From positions 5,394,001-5,458,000 of the forward strand of contig NZ_CP041185.1 of assembly GCF_006517255.1 (NCBI RefSeq): a stretch of 64,000 bases of DNA, in the 5' to 3' direction. How positions within the stretch are numbered: position 1 is the stretch's first letter; every line of letters starts with the position of its first letter. The translations under genes and the position numbers were made by a program. Positions 53,811-62,649 of the stretch are shown one piece after another. Under the pieces are notes generated by a model. The model was not told where the DNA came from. It did no database searches and saw nothing but the letters and a program-made list of their open reading frames with translations. This DNA is from Janthinobacterium tructae. GTDB taxonomy: Bacteria > Pseudomonadota > Gammaproteobacteria > Burkholderiales > Burkholderiaceae_D.

Positions 53811-55618
53811 CGCAGGATTTCCTCGCCGCTGCGCTGGGACAGCAGCGTCAGTTGGCTAAAGCAGTTGAGCTGGCTGTTCAGGGCGAAGTAGCGCTGCAGC
53901 ACCTGGGCAAAAATATAGATGCTGCTGCCGACGAAGGCTTGTTCGTCGATGCCCAGGCGGATGGCGATGCCGGGCATCAGGGTGGGAAACGGCACGGTCG
54001 GCATCCACGCGCGCGTGCTGCCGTGTTCCAGCGTGACGATGCCCTGGATCAGGCGCTGCGTGGTGGGCGAACGGGGCAGGTCGTACAGGCTGAGCATTTT
54101 CTGGAATTCGCCCAGGCCCGCTTGCGTCAGGCCCGAGTAATTAAGCGACAGGTGCGCAATCAGCCGCCAGTGCGTGTCCGCCAGGAAGCGCATGCTGGGC
54201 GTGGGCTTGCGCAGGAAGCGCGCGGGGATGCCGTCGGGCACGTCTTCGGCCAGCAGGTCGCCGCCGGGCAAGCCGTAATGCAACTGCGTGGGCAAGTCGC
54301 GGTTGCTGCACAGCAGTTGCGTCGAGACGGTGGCGCAGGCCGCGCTGCCCGGCGAAAATTGCGGGTCGATCAGGCAGAGGCGCATTTCATGGCCGGGGCT
54401 GATGGCCGCCACCGTTTCGTCGCGGCGCGCCAGCCAATACTGTCCTTGCGTTAGGCCATGCTCTGCCTGAGAACCCTGCAGCGAGGCATACAGCGGTAAA
54501 AAAGTGCTGAGGCGCTCGCCGGCCTCGTCCTTGCGCACCACGGTAACGGCCTCGATGCTGTGGATGTCATAGGCAAACGCATGCGTGGCATCGGCCAGCA
54601 GGGCGTAGTCGGGCTCGGTATGCGTGAGGCGGATCGGCACGCCGGACTTGGCAAACAGGTTGACGACAGGCGTGCATCCCAGCAAGAGGTTGTCGCGGCT
54701 GACGCCGGACAAGAGCCGCGCCTCGTGGCTGTCGCTGCGCACGCCCTTGAGGGGCAGGTGCAAGGTGAACTGGCGGCATTGCTTCGGCAACAGGGCCGCC
54801 AGCCGTGACCAGGCGATATCGATGAAATGGAATTTTTCCGGAAAGGCGAAATACTCGGTCAGCAGGCGCAGCGCCGGGTGCGAACGGGCGGAAATGGGGA
54901 TCAGCGCGTCGTCGTCCGCATAGCCGGCCGGCGCCAGTGGCGTGCCATCGACAGCCAGCCACGGACTGTGTTCATCCAGCGCCACGTACGCGCCCGCGCC
55001 GCGCAGGAACAGGGCGTCGAGCAGGGCCGCGCGCACGGACGGTTCGCCATCGGCAAACAGGCGCAGGTTGGCAAAACCCGGCTGGTCCAGATGGTAGTTG
55101 TCACTGCTGCTGGTGAATTGAATGCTGAGCAAGGCGCTGGCGCCGTCGGGCAGGCGCAGGCCGGGCGGCGCGTCGATGATGGCTGAAAAATGCAGGCGAG
55201 AAACGGCCAGCGGCGCCAGGGTCACGTCATACACGCTGGTGAACTTGCAGGCCACGCCTTGCACCGGCTGCGAGCGCAGCACGGTGCCGCGCGGGACATG
55301 CGCCAGCTGGCCGCCACCGGGCGCCTCGTCGGCGGCGATGCGCACGATGGAGCATGCGGGAAACGGCCGCAGATAGTGCGGGTACAGGGTGTCGAGCAGG
55401 GCATGGGTGAATTGCGGATAGGCGTCGTCGAGGCGCTTGGTGACCCTGGCCGTGAGCAGGGCGACGGACTGGATCAGGCGTTCGACATGCGGATCTTCGC
55501 AGGTGTCGCCGGCGATCAGCAGGCGCCCGGCCGCTTTCGGATAACGGCTGGAAAACTCGCGCGTGTACTGGCGAAACAAGCCCAGCTCACGCTCGTAATA
55601 CGGCAGCAGTTGTTCCAC
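53774..55618 (-). CDS. tssF: type VI secretion baseplate protein TssF
   Basis: 614 residues. MEQLLPYYERELGLFRQYTREFSSRYPKAAGRL and DPHVERLIQSVALLTARVTKRLDDAYPQFTHALLDTLYPHYLRPFPACSI are the ImpG/VasA (TssF) start. Baseplate component, the first gene of this leftward set. tssE, which normally precedes it, is not here: the next gene upstream is a porin, so the other secretion genes must lie elsewhere. Confidence 0.95.
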   Translation of the reverse strand: MEQLLPYYERELGLFRQYTREFSSRYPKAAGRLLIAGDTCEDPHVERLIQSVALLTARVTKRLDDAYPQFTHALLDTLYPHYLRPFPACSIVRIAADEAPGGGQLAHVPRGTVLRSQPVQGVACKFTSVYDVTLAPLAVSRLHFSAIIDAPPGLRLPDGASALLSIQFTSSSDNYHLDQPGFANLRLFADGEPSVRAALLDALFLRGAGAYVALDEHSPWLAVDGTPLAPAGYADDDALIPISARSHPALRLLTEYFAFPEKFHFIDIAWSRLAALLPKQCRQFTLHLPLKGVRSDSHEARLLSGVSRDNLLLGCTPVVNLFAKSGVPIRLTHTEPDYALLADATHAFAYDIHSIEAVTVVRKDEAGERLSTFLPLYASLQGSQAEHGLTQGQYWLARRDETVAAISPGHEMRLCLIDPQFSPGSAACATVSTQLLCSNRDLPTQLHYGLPGGDLLAEDVPDGIPARFLRKPTPSMRFLADTHWRLIAHLSLNYSGLTQAGLGEFQKMLSLYDLPRSPTTQRLIQGIVTLEHGSTRAWMPTVPFPTLMPGIAIRLGIDEQAFVGSSIYIFAQVLQRYFALNSQLNCFSQLTLLSQRSGEEILRCPERSADAIPA

Positions 55619-55696
55619 GGTCGCGCTCTCCGCCAGCTGGAAAGCTTCATGCTGGCATCAGGCGCGACCGTGGATGTTGATGCGTGACAATGATTC

Positions 55697-56560
55697 TTAG
55701 AAATGGTACTCCGCGCGTATCATCGGCGTCTTCGCCGTCTGGCCCACATTGCCCGTGGTGGCGGCCGAGTTGCCGAACTTGTTCTTCCAGTACTGGTATT
55801 CCAGGCCCACGCGGAAGGTGTTTTTCGGACTGCCCAGAGCCGCGCCCACGTCGAACATCACCTGCATGTCGATATTCGTTTCCACCGCCGTCTTGCGTCC
55901 CACTTCATCGTTGCCTTTGGAGTCGATGAGGTTAAAGAAGCCTTCGAACGAGAACAGCGGCGACAGGGGAATGCCCCAGGCGCCCGTCAGCATGGCGTGC
56001 GTTTTATACGTGTAGCGGCCCGTCACTTGCGAGATGGGCGGGAAGGCGCCGCTGGGGGCATTGCTTTCACGCAGCAACAGCAGGCTGGTATTGAAGAATC
56101 CGGGCACGTCCCACATCAAGGTCGGGCCGGCCACCAGCATGCGCTTGCGCGAGTTGTAGCCGACGTCATTTTTCGTGTTGACATCGAAACCCAGGGTGAC
56201 GCCGACGCCGCGCACGGGGCCGAACTTGATGTCGCTGCCGCGCACCTTGCCGATGTCGATGGTGTTGCGGTACACCAGATACGCCTCTTGCGCGCCGGAA
56301 GTCTTGCCCAGCGCGCCAGGGTCCTTGCTGTCGGACATGAGGAAATCGAGGTTGACGAAGTTGCTGCCGTATTTGTAGCCGCTGGCGTGCGTGATGGCAA
56401 AGATGTTTTTCTTGATGTCATCGGGATTGAACGGCTCGCGGTAATCATTGCCGGCGCGCCAGCTCAGCGCGGTATCGCTCCATTCGGCAGCCTGGGCGGT
56501 TGCACCCACGCCGAGGGTGGTAGTGAGGCAGAGCAATAGACACGGTATGGTTTTTGGCAC
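55697..56560 (-). CDS. Tsx-like nucleoside-type outer-membrane channel
   Basis: 287 residues. Signal peptide ends GATAQAAEWSD. WSDTALSWRAGNDYREPFNPDDIKKNIFAITHASGYKYGSNFVNLDFLMSD is the OmpTsx/nucleoside channel start; the barrel ends PMIRAEYHF with a C-terminal Phe. Tsx channels pass nucleosides. It is divergent from a nucleoside-type ABC importer, which supports that substrate. The minus-strand gene is followed by tssF, with a 78-bp gap. Confidence 0.85.
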   Translation of the reverse strand: MPKTIPCLLLCLTTTLGVGATAQAAEWSDTALSWRAGNDYREPFNPDDIKKNIFAITHASGYKYGSNFVNLDFLMSDSKDPGALGKTSGAQEAYLVYRNTIDIGKVRGSDIKFGPVRGVGVTLGFDVNTKNDVGYNSRKRMLVAGPTLMWDVPGFFNTSLLLLRESNAPSGAFPPISQVTGRYTYKTHAMLTGAWGIPLSPLFSFEGFFNLIDSKGNDEVGRKTAVETNIDMQVMFDVGAALGSPKNTFRVGLEYQYWKNKFGNSAATTGNVGQTAKTPMIRAEYHF

Positions 56561-56949
56561 TTTCGGCTCCTGATGGCGGTGTTGGAAAACGGATACAAGG
56601 GATGGCGGGGCGCGTAGGGCGCATGATGCGCTGCGTTGCCGCAGAATGCGCGCCGTTCAATCCATGATGGGAGAGGCGCGGCGTCAGATAATATGCAGTA
56701 TTTACATACCTACTATCATTTCTTGCATATAATCATCGCATCTTCCAGCCCTTGTGGGGCAAGGCGGGGGCTGTAAAGCAGCTAATTTTTTTCAAAATTG
56801 TATACAGGTGTTGTTTTTTTGTAGAAATAGAAATGGACTGCCAAACGCCAGCCCCCAAGCATCCGCGGATGCCGATACGATAGCTATCGCGATGGCTTGA
56901 TGCCGCGCCGATCGATAGACGGACAACTTAGCGAGGCACGAAAAAAACA
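56561..56949. other. 389-bp divergent control region (porin / ABC importer)
   Basis: No gene. AT-rich between 56690 and 56830. A widely spaced TATGCA...TGCATA pair (56694-56699 and 56732-56737) may be regulatory. No defined promoter could be fixed. Confidence 0.4.
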
Positions 56950-58464
56950 ATGACGGCACGTCTCGAATTACACGACATCAGCAAGCGCTATCCGTCCGTG
57001 GTGGCGAATGACGGCATCCACCTCAGCGTGGCGCCCGGACAGATTCACGCCGTGCTCGGCGAAAACGGTGCCGGCAAATCGACCTTGATGAAAATCATCT
57101 ATGGCGCCGTGCAACCCGATGGCGGGCGCATCCTGTGGAATGGCCGCGAGGTCGAGATCGCCAACCCGTCGGCTGCGCGCGCGCTGGGCATCGCCATGGT
57201 GTTCCAGCACTTTTCCCTGTTCGACACGCTCACCGTGACGGAAAACATCGCCCTCGGTTTGCCCGCCGGCACCAACATGGCGGAACTGGCGCAGCGCATC
57301 GAGGCGACGGCGCGCCAGTACGGCCTGGACCTGGAACCGCAGCGCCACGTGCACACCTTGTCGGTGGGTGAATGCCAGCGCGTGGAAATCGTGCGCGCCC
57401 TGCTGGCCAAGCCGCAACTGTTGATCCTCGATGAACCGACTTCCGTGCTGACGCCGGGCGCCGTGGAGAAACTGTTTACTACCTTGCGCCAACTGGCGGC
57501 CGAAGGCTGCAGCATCCTGTACATCAGCCACAAGCTCGACGAAATCCGCGCCCTGTGTCATACCTGCACGGTGGTGCGCGCCGGCAAGAACGCGGGCGTG
57601 TGCGATCCCACTCAGGAATCGGCGGCCAGCCTGTCGCGCATGATGATCGGCGCCGAACCGCCCGCCGTCACGCGCGTGGCGCGCACGCCCGGTGCCGTCA
57701 TGCTGAGCGTGCGGCAGTTGGACTTGCCGAAGAGCCACCCGTTTGCCACGCAGTTGACGGACATTAATTTCGACGTGCGCGCGGGAGAAATCGTCGGCAT
57801 CGCGGGCGTGTCCGGCAATGGCCAGCAGGAATTGCTGGCCGCGCTGTCGGGCGAGGACATGCGCGCGGCCCCCGCCAGCATCGTGCTGAACGGCACGCCG
57901 GCAGGCCGCTTGCCGCCGGGACGCCGGCGCGCCCTGGGCTTCGGCTTCGTGCCTGAGGAGCGGCTGGGTCGCGGCGCCGTGCCCGACATGGGGCTGGCCG
58001 ATAACGTGTTGTTGAGCTTGCAGACCCCCGCCACCATCCGCCACGGCTTCGTGCGTCATCACGTCATCGCGCAGCGGGCGGCCGCCATCATCGCCCGCTT
58101 CCAGGTGAAGGCGGGCGGGCCGCAGTCGCTGGCGCGCAGCTTGTCTGGAGGCAATTTGCAGAAATACATAGTCGGACGCGAAGTCATGCGCGAGCCCACC
58201 GTGCTGGTGGTGGCGCAGCCGACCTGGGGCGTGGACGTGGGCGCCGCCGCGCAAATCCGCGCCGAGTTGCTGGCGCTGCGCGACGCCGGTTGCGCGCTGC
58301 TCGTCGTTTCGGAGGAACTCGATGAATTGTTCGAGATCAGCGACCGCCTGCTGGTGATGGCGAAAGGAAAAATTTCACCTTCGCTCGAGGTGGGCGAGGC
58401 CAGCGTGGCCCAGGTGGGGCAATGGATGAGCGGGCTGTGGCCACAGGAGGTAGCCCATGGCTAA
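56950..58464 (+). CDS. ABC transporter ATPase, nucleoside (BmpA-type) importer
   Basis: 504 residues with two ATPase domains. Domain 1: Walker A GENGAGKST, signature LSVGECQRVEIVRALL, Walker B LLILDEPTS. Domain 2: degenerate Walker A (GVSGNGQQELL), signature SLSGGNLQKYIVGRE, and VVAQPTWGVDV in place of a canonical DEP. This two-domain layout is typical of the sugar/nucleoside group (YufO, RbsA). Overlaps the first permease by 8 bp. Confidence 0.93.
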   Translation: MTARLELHDISKRYPSVVANDGIHLSVAPGQIHAVLGENGAGKSTLMKIIYGAVQPDGGRILWNGREVEIANPSAARALGIAMVFQHFSLFDTLTVTENIALGLPAGTNMAELAQRIEATARQYGLDLEPQRHVHTLSVGECQRVEIVRALLAKPQLLILDEPTSVLTPGAVEKLFTTLRQLAAEGCSILYISHKLDEIRALCHTCTVVRAGKNAGVCDPTQESAASLSRMMIGAEPPAVTRVARTPGAVMLSVRQLDLPKSHPFATQLTDINFDVRAGEIVGIAGVSGNGQQELLAALSGEDMRAAPASIVLNGTPAGRLPPGRRRALGFGFVPEERLGRGAVPDMGLADNVLLSLQTPATIRHGFVRHHVIAQRAAAIIARFQVKAGGPQSLARSLSGGNLQKYIVGREVMREPTVLVVAQPTWGVDVGAAAQIRAELLALRDAGCALLVVSEELDELFEISDRLLVMAKGKISPSLEVGEASVAQVGQWMSGLWPQEVAHG

Positions 58465-59533
58465 GTTTGCCTTGCGCCTGGAAGCCCGTCCCACCCCGTC
58501 GCGGCTGATGTCGTGGCTGTCGCCCGTGCTGGCCGTGCTGCTCACCGTGCTGTGCGGCGCTTTGCTGTTTCTGGCGCTGGGACACGATCCGCTGGCGGGA
58601 CTGGCCGTCTTCTTCGTGGAACCCTTGCGCGACGCGCACGGCTGGTCCGAGCTGGGCATCAAGGTGGCGCCGCTGCTGTTGATCGCCGTGGGCCTGGCCA
58701 TCTGCTTTCGCGCCAACATTTATAACATCGGCGCGGAAGGGCAGCTGACCCTGGGCGCCATCTGCGGCGGCGCGGCGGCCCTGTACCTGGACGATGGCGT
58801 GGGCGGCGCGACCGTCATCGGCGTGTCCCTGCTGGCCGGCATGGCGGGCGGCATGGTGTGGGCGGGCCTGGTGGCGTGGCTGCGCGACCGCTACAACGCC
58901 AGCGAAATCCTCGTCTCGCTGATGCTGGTCTACATCGCCCAATTGCTGCTCAGCTATCTCGTGTACGGCGTGCTGCGCGACCCGGAAGGCTTCAACTTCC
59001 CTCAGTCGAAACTGTTGTCCGACGGCTTGCTGTTGCCGATGGTGATCAGCGACACGCGCTTGCATGTGGGCATCATCTTCGCCTTGCTGGCCTCGCTGGG
59101 CGGCTGGCTGTATTTGTCGCGCAGCATCGCCGGCTTCCGCCTGCGCGTGGGCGGCATGGCGCCGGCCGCCGCGCGGTATGCGGGTTTTTCTTCGCGCAAG
59201 ACCTTGTGGTCGTCCCTGCTGATCTGCGGCGCCCTGTCCGGCCTGGCGGGCGCCTGCGAAGTGCTGGGACCGATGGGGCAGTTGACGCCCACGGTCTCGC
59301 CCGGCTACGGCTTTGCCGCCATCATCGTCGCCTTCGTGGGGCGGCTGCATCCCGTCGGCGTCCTCTTTTCCAGCTTCGTCATGGCCCTGTTCTATATCGG
59401 CGGCGAACTGGCGCAATCGCGCCTGGGGCTGCCCAGCGCGATCACGGGCGTGTTCCAGGGCATCTTGCTGTTTGCCTTGCTCGCTTGCGACGTGCTGATC
59501 CAATATAAATTGCGCTGGAGAAAACATGGATAA
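58457..59533 (+). CDS. ABC transporter permease (nucleoside, YufP-like)
   Basis: 358 residues, about nine membrane helices. NIYNIGAEGQLTLGAICGG and GFAAIIVAFVGRLHPVGVLFSSF are the BPD_transp_2 signatures of the nucleoside/sugar permeases. It pairs with the second permease to form the channel. ATG at 58457 overlaps the ATPase gene; its end overlaps the next gene by 8 bp. Confidence 0.92.
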   Translation: MAKFALRLEARPTPSRLMSWLSPVLAVLLTVLCGALLFLALGHDPLAGLAVFFVEPLRDAHGWSELGIKVAPLLLIAVGLAICFRANIYNIGAEGQLTLGAICGGAAALYLDDGVGGATVIGVSLLAGMAGGMVWAGLVAWLRDRYNASEILVSLMLVYIAQLLLSYLVYGVLRDPEGFNFPQSKLLSDGLLLPMVISDTRLHVGIIFALLASLGGWLYLSRSIAGFRLRVGGMAPAAARYAGFSSRKTLWSSLLICGALSGLAGACEVLGPMGQLTPTVSPGYGFAAIIVAFVGRLHPVGVLFSSFVMALFYIGGELAQSRLGLPSAITGVFQGILLFALLACDVLIQYKLRWRKHG

Positions 59534-60455
59534 CCTGGCCCTGACGATAGCGCCCTTGATCGCCGCCAGCATCAATGCGGGCACGCCGCTGATGCTCGCC
59601 GCGCTCGGTTTATTGGTGAATGAAAAGGCGGGCGTGGTGAACCTGGGCGCGGAAGGCATGATGCTGGTGTCGGCCATCACGGGCTTTGCCGTGGCCGTCA
59701 ACACGGGCAGCCCCACCCTGGGCTTCCTGGCGGGGGCGGGCGCCAGCATGGTGCTGTCCGGCTTCTTTGCCTGGCTGACCGTGTGGCTGGGCACGAACCA
59801 GTACGCGACGGGCCTGGCTTTATCGCTGTTCGGCGCGGGCGCCTCCACCTACATCGGCCTGAAGTATGTGGGCAACAGCTTGCAGAACGGCCGCTTCGGC
59901 ATCCCATTCCTGGAAGACATTCCCGTGCTGGGGCCGGCCCTGTTCCGCCAGCATCCGATGGTGTATCTGTCGCTGCTGCTGTGCGTGGCCATCGCCTGGT
60001 TTTTGTACCGCACGCGGGCGGGACTCGTGCTGCGCGCCGTGGGCGAGTCGCCCGCTTCCGCGCATGCGCTCGGTTACCCCGTGCGCCGCATCCGCCTGGC
60101 GGCCGTGCTGTTCGGCGGCGCCTGCTGTGGCCTGGCCGGCGCGTTTTTGTCGCTCGTGTACACGCCGCTGTGGGTCGAGGGCATGGTGGCGGGGCGCGGA
60201 TGGATCGCGCTGGCGCTGACCACGTTTGCCACCTGGCGCCCCGCGCGCGTGGTGGGCGGCGCCTACCTGTTTGGCGGCATCACCATTCTGACCTTCCATG
60301 CGCAGGCGCTGGGCGTGCCCATCGCTTCGCAACTGCTGTCGATGTTGCCGTATCTGGCGGCCATCGTCGTGCTCGTGCTCATTTCCAGCAATGCCAATTA
60401 CATCAAGCTCAACATGCCCGCTTCGCTGGGGAAAAATTTCAATCCCGGAAATTAA
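59526..60455 (+). CDS. ABC transporter permease (nucleoside, YufQ-like)
   Basis: 309 residues, about eight membrane helices. ATPLMLAALGLLVNEKAGVVNLGAEGMMLVSA-type start and RAVGESPASAHALGYPVRRIRLAAVLFGGACCGLAGAFLSL are the second permease's hallmarks. Overlaps the first permease by 8 bp; followed 21 bp later by the binding protein. Confidence 0.92.
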   Translation: MDNLALTIAPLIAASINAGTPLMLAALGLLVNEKAGVVNLGAEGMMLVSAITGFAVAVNTGSPTLGFLAGAGASMVLSGFFAWLTVWLGTNQYATGLALSLFGAGASTYIGLKYVGNSLQNGRFGIPFLEDIPVLGPALFRQHPMVYLSLLLCVAIAWFLYRTRAGLVLRAVGESPASAHALGYPVRRIRLAAVLFGGACCGLAGAFLSLVYTPLWVEGMVAGRGWIALALTTFATWRPARVVGGAYLFGGITILTFHAQALGVPIASQLLSMLPYLAAIVVLVLISSNANYIKLNMPASLGKNFNPGN

Positions 60456-60476
60456 TCACTCACCACAAGGAAAACC

Positions 60477-61553
60477 ATGTCCAAGAAATTACTGTGCGCC
60501 GCCGTTTGCAGTGCCATTCTGATGCCTGCCATGGCCGCCGCGCCCGCCGCCGCTCCATTGAATGTCGGTTTTGTTTATATCAGCCCCATCGGCGACGCGG
60601 GCTGGACCACCCAGCATGACCAGGCGCGCAAGGAAATGGAAAAGGCGCTGGGCAACAAGATCACCACCAAGTTTGTGGAAAACGTGCCGGAGAGCGCCGA
60701 TGCGGAACGCGTGATCCGCGACTTGGCGCAAACGGGCAGCAAGCTGGTCATCACGACCTCGTTCGGTTACATGAATCCCACCTTGAAAGTGGCGAAGCAA
60801 TTTCCTAATGTGAAGTTCATCCACCTGACTGGCTACAAGACGGCCGTCAACGTGGCCAACACGAATGCCCGTTTCTACGAAGGCCGCTACCTGGCCGGCG
60901 TGTTGGCAGGCAAGATGAGCAAGACGCATGTGGCTGGTTACGTGGCGGCGTTTCCCATCCCGGAAGTGTTGCAGGGCGTTAATGCCTTCACGCGTGGCAT
61001 GCGCAGCGTCGACCCGAAGGCGGAAGTGAAAGTGGTGTGGGTGAATAGCTGGTTCGACCCGGGCAAAGAGCGCGACGCGGCCATCACCCTGATCGGCCAG
61101 GGCGCCGACGTGGTCACCCACCACACGGACTCGACCGCCGTGGTGCAGGCGGCGGAAGAGAAGGGCAAGTATGCGATCGCCTACCACTCGGACATGAAAA
61201 AGTACGGGCCGAAGGCGCAGCTGGCTGCCGTCACCCACCATTGGGGCGAGTACTATACGAAGCAGGCACAGGCTGTGCTGGACGGTACGTGGAAGTCCAG
61301 CAGTACCTGGGGCGGCATCAAGGATGGCATGGTCAAGCTGGAAGGCATCAACGCCGCCGTGCCCGCCGATGTGAAACAGTTTGTATTGGCGCGCGAGAAA
61401 GACTTGGTGGCTGGCAAGCTCAATCCTTTCAGTGCACCGATCAAGGATAACGATGGCAAGGTGCGCCTGGATAAAGGCGTGCTGGACGATGCGGCGCTGA
61501 CGAAGATGGATTATTTTGTCGAAGGCGTGGCAGGGAAAGTTTCCGGAAAGTAA
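60477..61553 (+). CDS. BMP-family ABC substrate-binding protein
   Basis: 358 residues, ACAAGGAAAACC before the ATG. Signal peptide MSKKLLCAAVCSAILMPAMAAAPA. LNVGFVYISPIGDAGWTTQHDQ, TTSFGYMNPTLKVAKQFPNVKFIHLTG and AYHSDMKKYGPKAQLAAVTHHWGEYY are the Bmp (PF02608) signatures, purine-nucleoside binding proteins. It has no lipobox, so it is a soluble periplasmic protein. Last gene of the importer operon. Confidence 0.93.
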   Translation: MSKKLLCAAVCSAILMPAMAAAPAAAPLNVGFVYISPIGDAGWTTQHDQARKEMEKALGNKITTKFVENVPESADAERVIRDLAQTGSKLVITTSFGYMNPTLKVAKQFPNVKFIHLTGYKTAVNVANTNARFYEGRYLAGVLAGKMSKTHVAGYVAAFPIPEVLQGVNAFTRGMRSVDPKAEVKVVWVNSWFDPGKERDAAITLIGQGADVVTHHTDSTAVVQAAEEKGKYAIAYHSDMKKYGPKAQLAAVTHHWGEYYTKQAQAVLDGTWKSSSTWGGIKDGMVKLEGINAAVPADVKQFVLAREKDLVAGKLNPFSAPIKDNDGKVRLDKGVLDDAALTKMDYFVEGVAGKVSGK

Positions 61554-61599
61554 TAGGTTTGAGTCAGAACTTGCTGTAATATTGCCGGAAACGGGAGCA

Positions 61600-61629
61600 G
61601 GGCCGGGAGTACATGCGCATTCCCGGCCC
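61600..61629 (+). terminator. terminator-like hairpin after the importer operon
   Basis: GGGCCGGGA (61600-61608) pairs with TCCCGGCCC (61621-61629), 12-nt loop, no T-run. Located 47 bp behind the stop of the binding protein. Confidence 0.5.
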
Positions 61630-61674
61630 CTCCATAGAGCAGAGCTTGAACAAGCCCGTACCGGAGATCGACCC

Positions 61675-62511
61675 ATGGACAGACTGGAAGTATTCAAGAT
61701 TATCGCGCTGCAAGCGAGCAAGGGCGAGCTGACGTTCCCCGCCAACGTCAAGGCCACCTTGAAGTTGCAGGAAGCGCTGGACGACCCCGATTGCCATATC
61801 GAAGCGGCCGCCCGCATGGTCATGGCCGAGCCGCTGCTGTCGGCGCGGGTCGTGGCCTTGGCCAACTCGGCCGCCTACAACCGTTCCGGCAATGAAATCG
61901 CCAATGTGCGCGCAGCCGTTTCGCGCCTGGGCTTTGCCACATTAAAGTCGATGGTGGCATCGGTCATCGTGCGCCAGCTGGGCAGCCAGATCACCGACCC
62001 GCAATTGCGCGCCAAGGGGGCCAAGCTGTGGGAGCACACGGCCCACGTGGCGGCGTTGAGCCAGGTGATCGCGCGGAAAGTCACGCATGTGGACGTGGAA
62101 ACGGCCATGTTCGCCGCCATCGTGCACGAGGTGGGCGGCTTTTATCTGCTGTCGCGCGCCGAGGAATATCCGGGCTTGCTCGATGACAACACGGAAGACT
62201 GGATCGAATACGGCGAAAAACTGATCGGCCGCGGCGTGCTGCGCCAGTTGCAAGTGCCCGACATGGTCTTGCAGGCCGTGGAAGGCATGTGGCACGGCGG
62301 CAGCCCGTTCCCGCCCCGCACCCTGGGCGCGACCCTGGTGCTGGCCAACGATCTGTCGCCTGTTGGCTCGCCCCTGCACCCGCCGGAAAGCGCCGAGCGG
62401 CGCCTGGCGGCGGCGAAGATCGACTTCGGGATTGGTGGCAGCACCCTGCACACGATACTCGATGAATCGGCCGAAGAGATCGAATCGCTGGCGGCGGCCC
62501 TGCTGGTCTGA
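61675..62511 (+). CDS. HDOD-domain signalling protein
   Basis: 278 residues from ATG 61675 (longer readings overlap the hairpin). LTFPANVKATLKLQEALDDPD, AEPLLSARVVALANSAAYNRSG, IANVRAAVSRLGFATLKSMVASVIV and TAMFAAIVHEVGGFYLL make a complete HDOD domain, related to HD hydrolases but without the catalytic His-Asp (His-Glu here). Such proteins act in signalling. No GGDEF or EAL domain is fused. Confidence 0.9.
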   Translation: MDRLEVFKIIALQASKGELTFPANVKATLKLQEALDDPDCHIEAAARMVMAEPLLSARVVALANSAAYNRSGNEIANVRAAVSRLGFATLKSMVASVIVRQLGSQITDPQLRAKGAKLWEHTAHVAALSQVIARKVTHVDVETAMFAAIVHEVGGFYLLSRAEEYPGLLDDNTEDWIEYGEKLIGRGVLRQLQVPDMVLQAVEGMWHGGSPFPPRTLGATLVLANDLSPVGSPLHPPESAERRLAAAKIDFGIGGSTLHTILDESAEEIESLAAALLV

Positions 62512-62530
62512 CGCTTTTTCCATCGTATTT

Positions 62531-62557
62531 CCCCGCCCTTGTTGCGGGGATTTTTTT
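62531..62557 (+). terminator. terminator after the HDOD gene
   Basis: CCCCGC/GCGGGG stem with a 7-nt loop, followed by seven Ts. Confidence 0.88.
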
Positions 62558-62649
62558 CGTCCGCATTTTGATCCATCTTTCCCCATGGCATACAATCGCC
62601 GGCCCGGCTATCCGCCGGACCGCTTTCCTCCTCTTACCCAAAGGATCTT

